5,513 nucleotides of DNA from Methanocalculus sp. (GTDB lineage Archaea > Halobacteriota > Methanomicrobia > Methanomicrobiales > Methanocorpusculaceae), in assembly GCF_029762515.1 (NCBI RefSeq), contig NZ_JARVGN010000124.1:1-5513 (forward strand), in the 5' to 3' direction. A program made the translations under genes and the position numbers. The stretch's first letter is position 1. Each line of letters opens with the position of its first letter. Under the pieces are notes generated by a model. That model worked only from the letters and a program-made list of their open reading frames with translations, made no database searches and was not told the DNA's origin. Positions 3,825 through 5,513 of the stretch are shown one piece after another.

Positions 3825-4214
3825 CTAATACCTCCTCTTCCCCGGAATAACTCCTCTCACCCCGCCCTTCGGCTCCTCTATATCCCCAACATACCTCGGA
3901 ATCACATGGACATGTAGGTGCATGACGCTCTGCCCGGCCGCCGCCCCGATGTTCACCCCGATGTTGTAGCCGTCGGGGGCATACCGCTCATCGAGCAGCC
4001 GACGGGCATCATGGACGAGAGACAGGAGGGCGGCCTGCTCGGCTTCGGCCGCCTCGAAGAACGAGGCCACGTGCCGGAAGGGGATTGCGAGCAGGTGGCC
4101 GGGGCTGACCGGATAGAGGTCGAAACGGGCGTAGGCGAGATCGTTTGAGAGGACGATTGAAGGGGGGGCGGGGGTGCAGAAGGGGCAGGTGGGGGGGTTG
4201 GTTAGATGGACCAT
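3825..4214 (-). CDS. HIT-family nucleotide hydrolase/transferase
   Basis: This is a 129-residue histidine-triad protein, a family that hydrolyses or transfers nucleoside monophosphates from substrates such as AMP-lysine or dinucleoside polyphosphates in the cytoplasm. A zinc-type CPFC lies at residues 10-13. The family strand YPVSPGHLLAIPFRHV spans 34-49, GYNIGVNIGAAAGQSVMHLH 82-101, and the catalytic triad is H99-x-H101-x-H103 followed by VIPR. The length is typical and the frame is complete. AGAGGAT (4222-4228, minus) is a good ribosome-binding site for the ATG at 4214. GC content and third-position GC are visibly higher than in all neighbouring genes (many GCC, GGC, CTC codons). This suggests it is a resident housekeeping gene beside acquired DNA. 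Confidence 0.95.
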   Translation of the reverse strand: MVHLTNPPTCPFCTPAPPSIVLSNDLAYARFDLYPVSPGHLLAIPFRHVASFFEAAEAEQAALLSLVHDARRLLDERYAPDGYNIGVNIGAAAGQSVMHLHVHVIPRYVGDIEEPKGGVRGVIPGKRRY

Positions 4215-4297
4215 GGTTCATATCCTCTGATGGTGATGAGGTAGGTGGTTTTCTCGGTGAGATGGTACCTGGAAGCTGATACTCTCAATATTGTTCT
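4202..4297 (-). pseudogene. Possible 3' remnant of a gene upstream of HIT
   Basis: In a minus frame different from HIT, the stretch 4270-4202 reads RYHLTEKTTYLITIRGYEPW and then SI before a stop that overlaps the HIT start. Its codons are strongly C-ending (TAC, CTC, ACC, ATC), like those of the HIT gene and unlike the AT-richer DNA just beyond about 4280. The open frame begins after a TAG at 4300-4298 and has only a TTG as a possible start. This fits the tail of a resident gene whose 5' part was lost when the adjacent DNA arrived. No family is recognised. Confidence 0.3.
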
Positions 4298-4352
4298 CTA
4301 GAATCATCTTCCACTTGTGACTCTTTAAGTTGAACGCTGAAACTTCAATTTT

Positions 4353-4387
4353 ATGCACATTATGTGCATTAAGCCCTAAATGTGCAT
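4353..4387. promoter_or_regulatory. Palindrome plus extra half-site, candidate operator of the AbrB/TIM operon
   Basis: ATGCACATTATGTGCAT (4353-4369) is a perfect palindrome with 8-bp arms and a one-base centre. The same half-site ATGTGCAT occurs again at 4380-4387, 18 bp after its first occurrence at 4362. A TATA-like TTTTAT (about 4349-4354) abuts the palindrome. The layout suits repression by a dimeric DNA-binding protein, plausibly the AbrB-like product encoded next. Confidence 0.6.
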
Positions 4388-4404
4388 GATCCGAATTGGA
4401 TCAT
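4386..4404. promoter_or_regulatory. Second palindrome touching the abrB-like start codon
   Basis: ATGATCC and GGATCAT form perfect 7-bp arms around GAATT, ending immediately before the ATG at 4405 and overlapping the last two bases of the third half-site. It could be an operator or an RNA hairpin affecting translation. Confidence 0.45.
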
Positions 4405-4593
4405 ATGGAGACGAAAGAAAAAATTGTCAAATCCCGGTTCCACCATGGATCCAATTCTCTGGATCTCACCATTCCATCTGAGATCGTCCGTTCATCAAAG
4501 ATCAATCTAGGAGACGTCTTCCGGGTTGTTGCCTCTGAGGAGAAAGGAACGCTCACTCTTCGATACGAGCGAATCTACTCATCAAAGGTCTGA
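4405..4593 (+). CDS. AbrB/SpoVT-like DNA-binding protein
   Basis: This is a 62-residue single-domain protein of the AbrB/SpoVT swapped-hairpin type. It shows the N-terminal strand VKSRFHHGSNSLDLTIPSEI, the helix EIVRSSKI, the conserved N-L-G-D-V-F turn (residues 34-39) and the final strands RVVASEEKGTLTLRYERI. Such proteins act as dimeric regulators or antitoxins. The ATG at 4405 is used because the domain starts right after it; a TTG at 4396 is also in frame. No clear Shine-Dalgarno sequence precedes it. Two palindromes lie directly upstream, and the next gene starts 21 bp downstream, so it most likely regulates its own two-gene operon. It might act as an antitoxin to its neighbour, but that neighbour is not a known toxin family. 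Confidence 0.75.
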   Translation: METKEKIVKSRFHHGSNSLDLTIPSEIVRSSKINLGDVFRVVASEEKGTLTLRYERIYSSKV

Positions 4594-4614
4594 GGAGATG
4601 CCGGGTGATTTTGC

Positions 4615-5487
4615 ATGGCGAATAAGAGGATTGAGTATGTTCTGCCTAATGTCAGTAGTATTCGCCAAAGGGGTGGACTTGCAGAACGAATTGACCTTGC
4701 AAGCCAATTCGACTGTAAATATGTGGAAATTCCGGCAGACTTAATCAAGAATGGGACTGAGGAAGTTAAAACTGGCGTAGATATTGGGATGCCTCTCAAA
4801 AAAGAACATATTCCTCTCCTGTATTCACAGGACCCGATAGAAAAAGGGAATTGTAATTACATTCTTCATACTGAGCCTTCCGTACCCCGGACTGATCAAT
4901 ATAATATTATTTCACAGACAGTAATAAAATGGCATCAACCAGAATGGGTACATGACTTCTCAGTGATGGTGGGCAATATAACCGAGTATTTTGGTATTCC
5001 AGCTGATTTCATTGAAATTCATCCTGGCGATAAGCGAAACGCCATTCCTGATATAGTAGAGGGTATGAGAAAAATTTTTGAAACCCAATCCCGTATCTGG
5101 GGTGATGAACCAAACATCGTTCTTGAAAACCGGACTGGGCAGATGATCAGCCGGGGAAAAGAGATCGCATCACTCTGGAATTATATCGAACGCTCAGCAA
5201 CCGATATTATCGATAAGACAGGGGTTGTTATGGATGTTCAACAGCTATATACTGTAACCAAAACTAAATTTGAACAAAATTTAGCAATGATCCCTCCTTC
5301 CTGCCTGAAAGGATTTCATATTCATAGGAAACATGGAACTCCGGCTTCTTCTGATCAAATACCTTGGAAATCTGTTTTTTCCTTTATCAAGACCTTAAAT
5401 CAGCCATTTTTCATTAATCCTGAAGTACACCATAAGAATGCAGTACGGCCGACAATCGACTTCTGTGAGTTGATGATGAAAGGATAA
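4615..5487 (+). CDS. Xylose isomerase-like TIM-barrel protein
   Basis: This 290-residue soluble protein appears to adopt the xylose isomerase-like/endonuclease IV-like TIM barrel (PF01261-type), a fold used by sugar isomerases, epimerases and AP endonucleases. Candidate metal ligands fall at strand ends in the expected order: E39 (KYVEIPADL), H136 (DFIEIHPGDK), E171 (NIVLENRTGQ), D207 (GVVMDVQQLY), H235 and H237 (GFHIHRKHG), and E270 (INPEVHH). The E...D...H...E order matches the family's divalent-metal site. Overall similarity to named members is low, so substrate (sugar, nucleotide or DNA) cannot be told. GGGTGAT (4603-4609) is a well-placed ribosome-binding site for ATG 4615, 21 bp after the AbrB-like stop. 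Composition is AT-richer than the HIT gene, consistent with acquisition. Confidence 0.75.
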   Translation: MANKRIEYVLPNVSSIRQRGGLAERIDLASQFDCKYVEIPADLIKNGTEEVKTGVDIGMPLKKEHIPLLYSQDPIEKGNCNYILHTEPSVPRTDQYNIISQTVIKWHQPEWVHDFSVMVGNITEYFGIPADFIEIHPGDKRNAIPDIVEGMRKIFETQSRIWGDEPNIVLENRTGQMISRGKEIASLWNYIERSATDIIDKTGVVMDVQQLYTVTKTKFEQNLAMIPPSCLKGFHIHRKHGTPASSDQIPWKSVFSFIKTLNQPFFINPEVHHKNAVRPTIDFCELMMKG

Positions 5488-5513
5488 CTGGTAAGCTCAC
5501 TGATAGGGGGATA

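Noticed and set aside
3918..4221. Frames overlapping the HIT gene on both strands
   Set aside because: High GC keeps alternative frames open; the HIT frame is unambiguous with CPFC and HLHVHV.
4526..4799. Frames overlapping the AbrB-like gene end and TIM-barrel start
   Set aside because: Shadows: no ribosome-binding context and inconsistent with the two well-supported genes.

Overview
The window looks like an accessory island in an archaeal chromosome, most likely a methanogen of the Methanomicrobiales type. That placement is an inference. It rests on the mix of small toxin-antitoxin (TA) families (HicB-like, VapB-like, MNT nucleotidyltransferases, UPF0175/DUF3368), the moderate GC content, candidate archaeal TATA elements, and overall protein character. 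No rRNA, tRNA, transposase or CRISPR array is visible.

Layout. Positions 1-226 hold the start of an unrecognised minus-strand protein that runs off the left edge. Positions 321-884 encode a HicB-like antitoxin, whose start carries an in-frame 12-bp tandem repeat, and a small conserved protein of unknown role. Positions 885-1427 have no convincing intact gene. They contain two more 12-bp-period repeat arrays, the C-terminal part of what looks like a decayed nucleotidyltransferase (minus strand), and a hairpin ahead of the next gene. Positions 1428-1750 encode a second HicB-like antitoxin followed by a degenerate HicA-like stub. Positions 1845-2113 encode a VapB-like antitoxin followed by a VapC cut off after about ten residues. 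On the minus strand, 2803-2118 holds two overlapping MNT-type nucleotidyltransferases and then a third gene with a strong ribosome-binding site that stops after seven codons. Positions 2957-3704 hold the only complete TA pair, a UPF0175 antitoxin overlapping a DUF3368 PIN-like toxin. Positions 3736-3822 hold inverted repeats between convergent genes. On the minus strand, 4214-3825 encodes a HIT-family protein with clearly higher GC than its surroundings. Positions 4353-4404 hold a cluster of palindromes, followed by an AbrB-like regulator (4405-4593) and a TIM-barrel protein of the xylose isomerase-like type (4615-5487).

How it fits together. The dominant theme is TA decay. Antitoxin or antitoxin-like genes are kept, while the toxins beside them are missing or truncated. 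Two truncated genes converge on one short stretch (about 2093-2117), so a single deletion could have removed both. The GC-rich HIT gene probably belongs to the resident chromosome. A short GC3-rich reading frame just upstream of it may be what remains of its former neighbour. The best candidate for an undescribed system is the two-gene module of palindrome-controlled AbrB-like protein plus TIM-barrel enzyme. Its function cannot be read from sequence alone.
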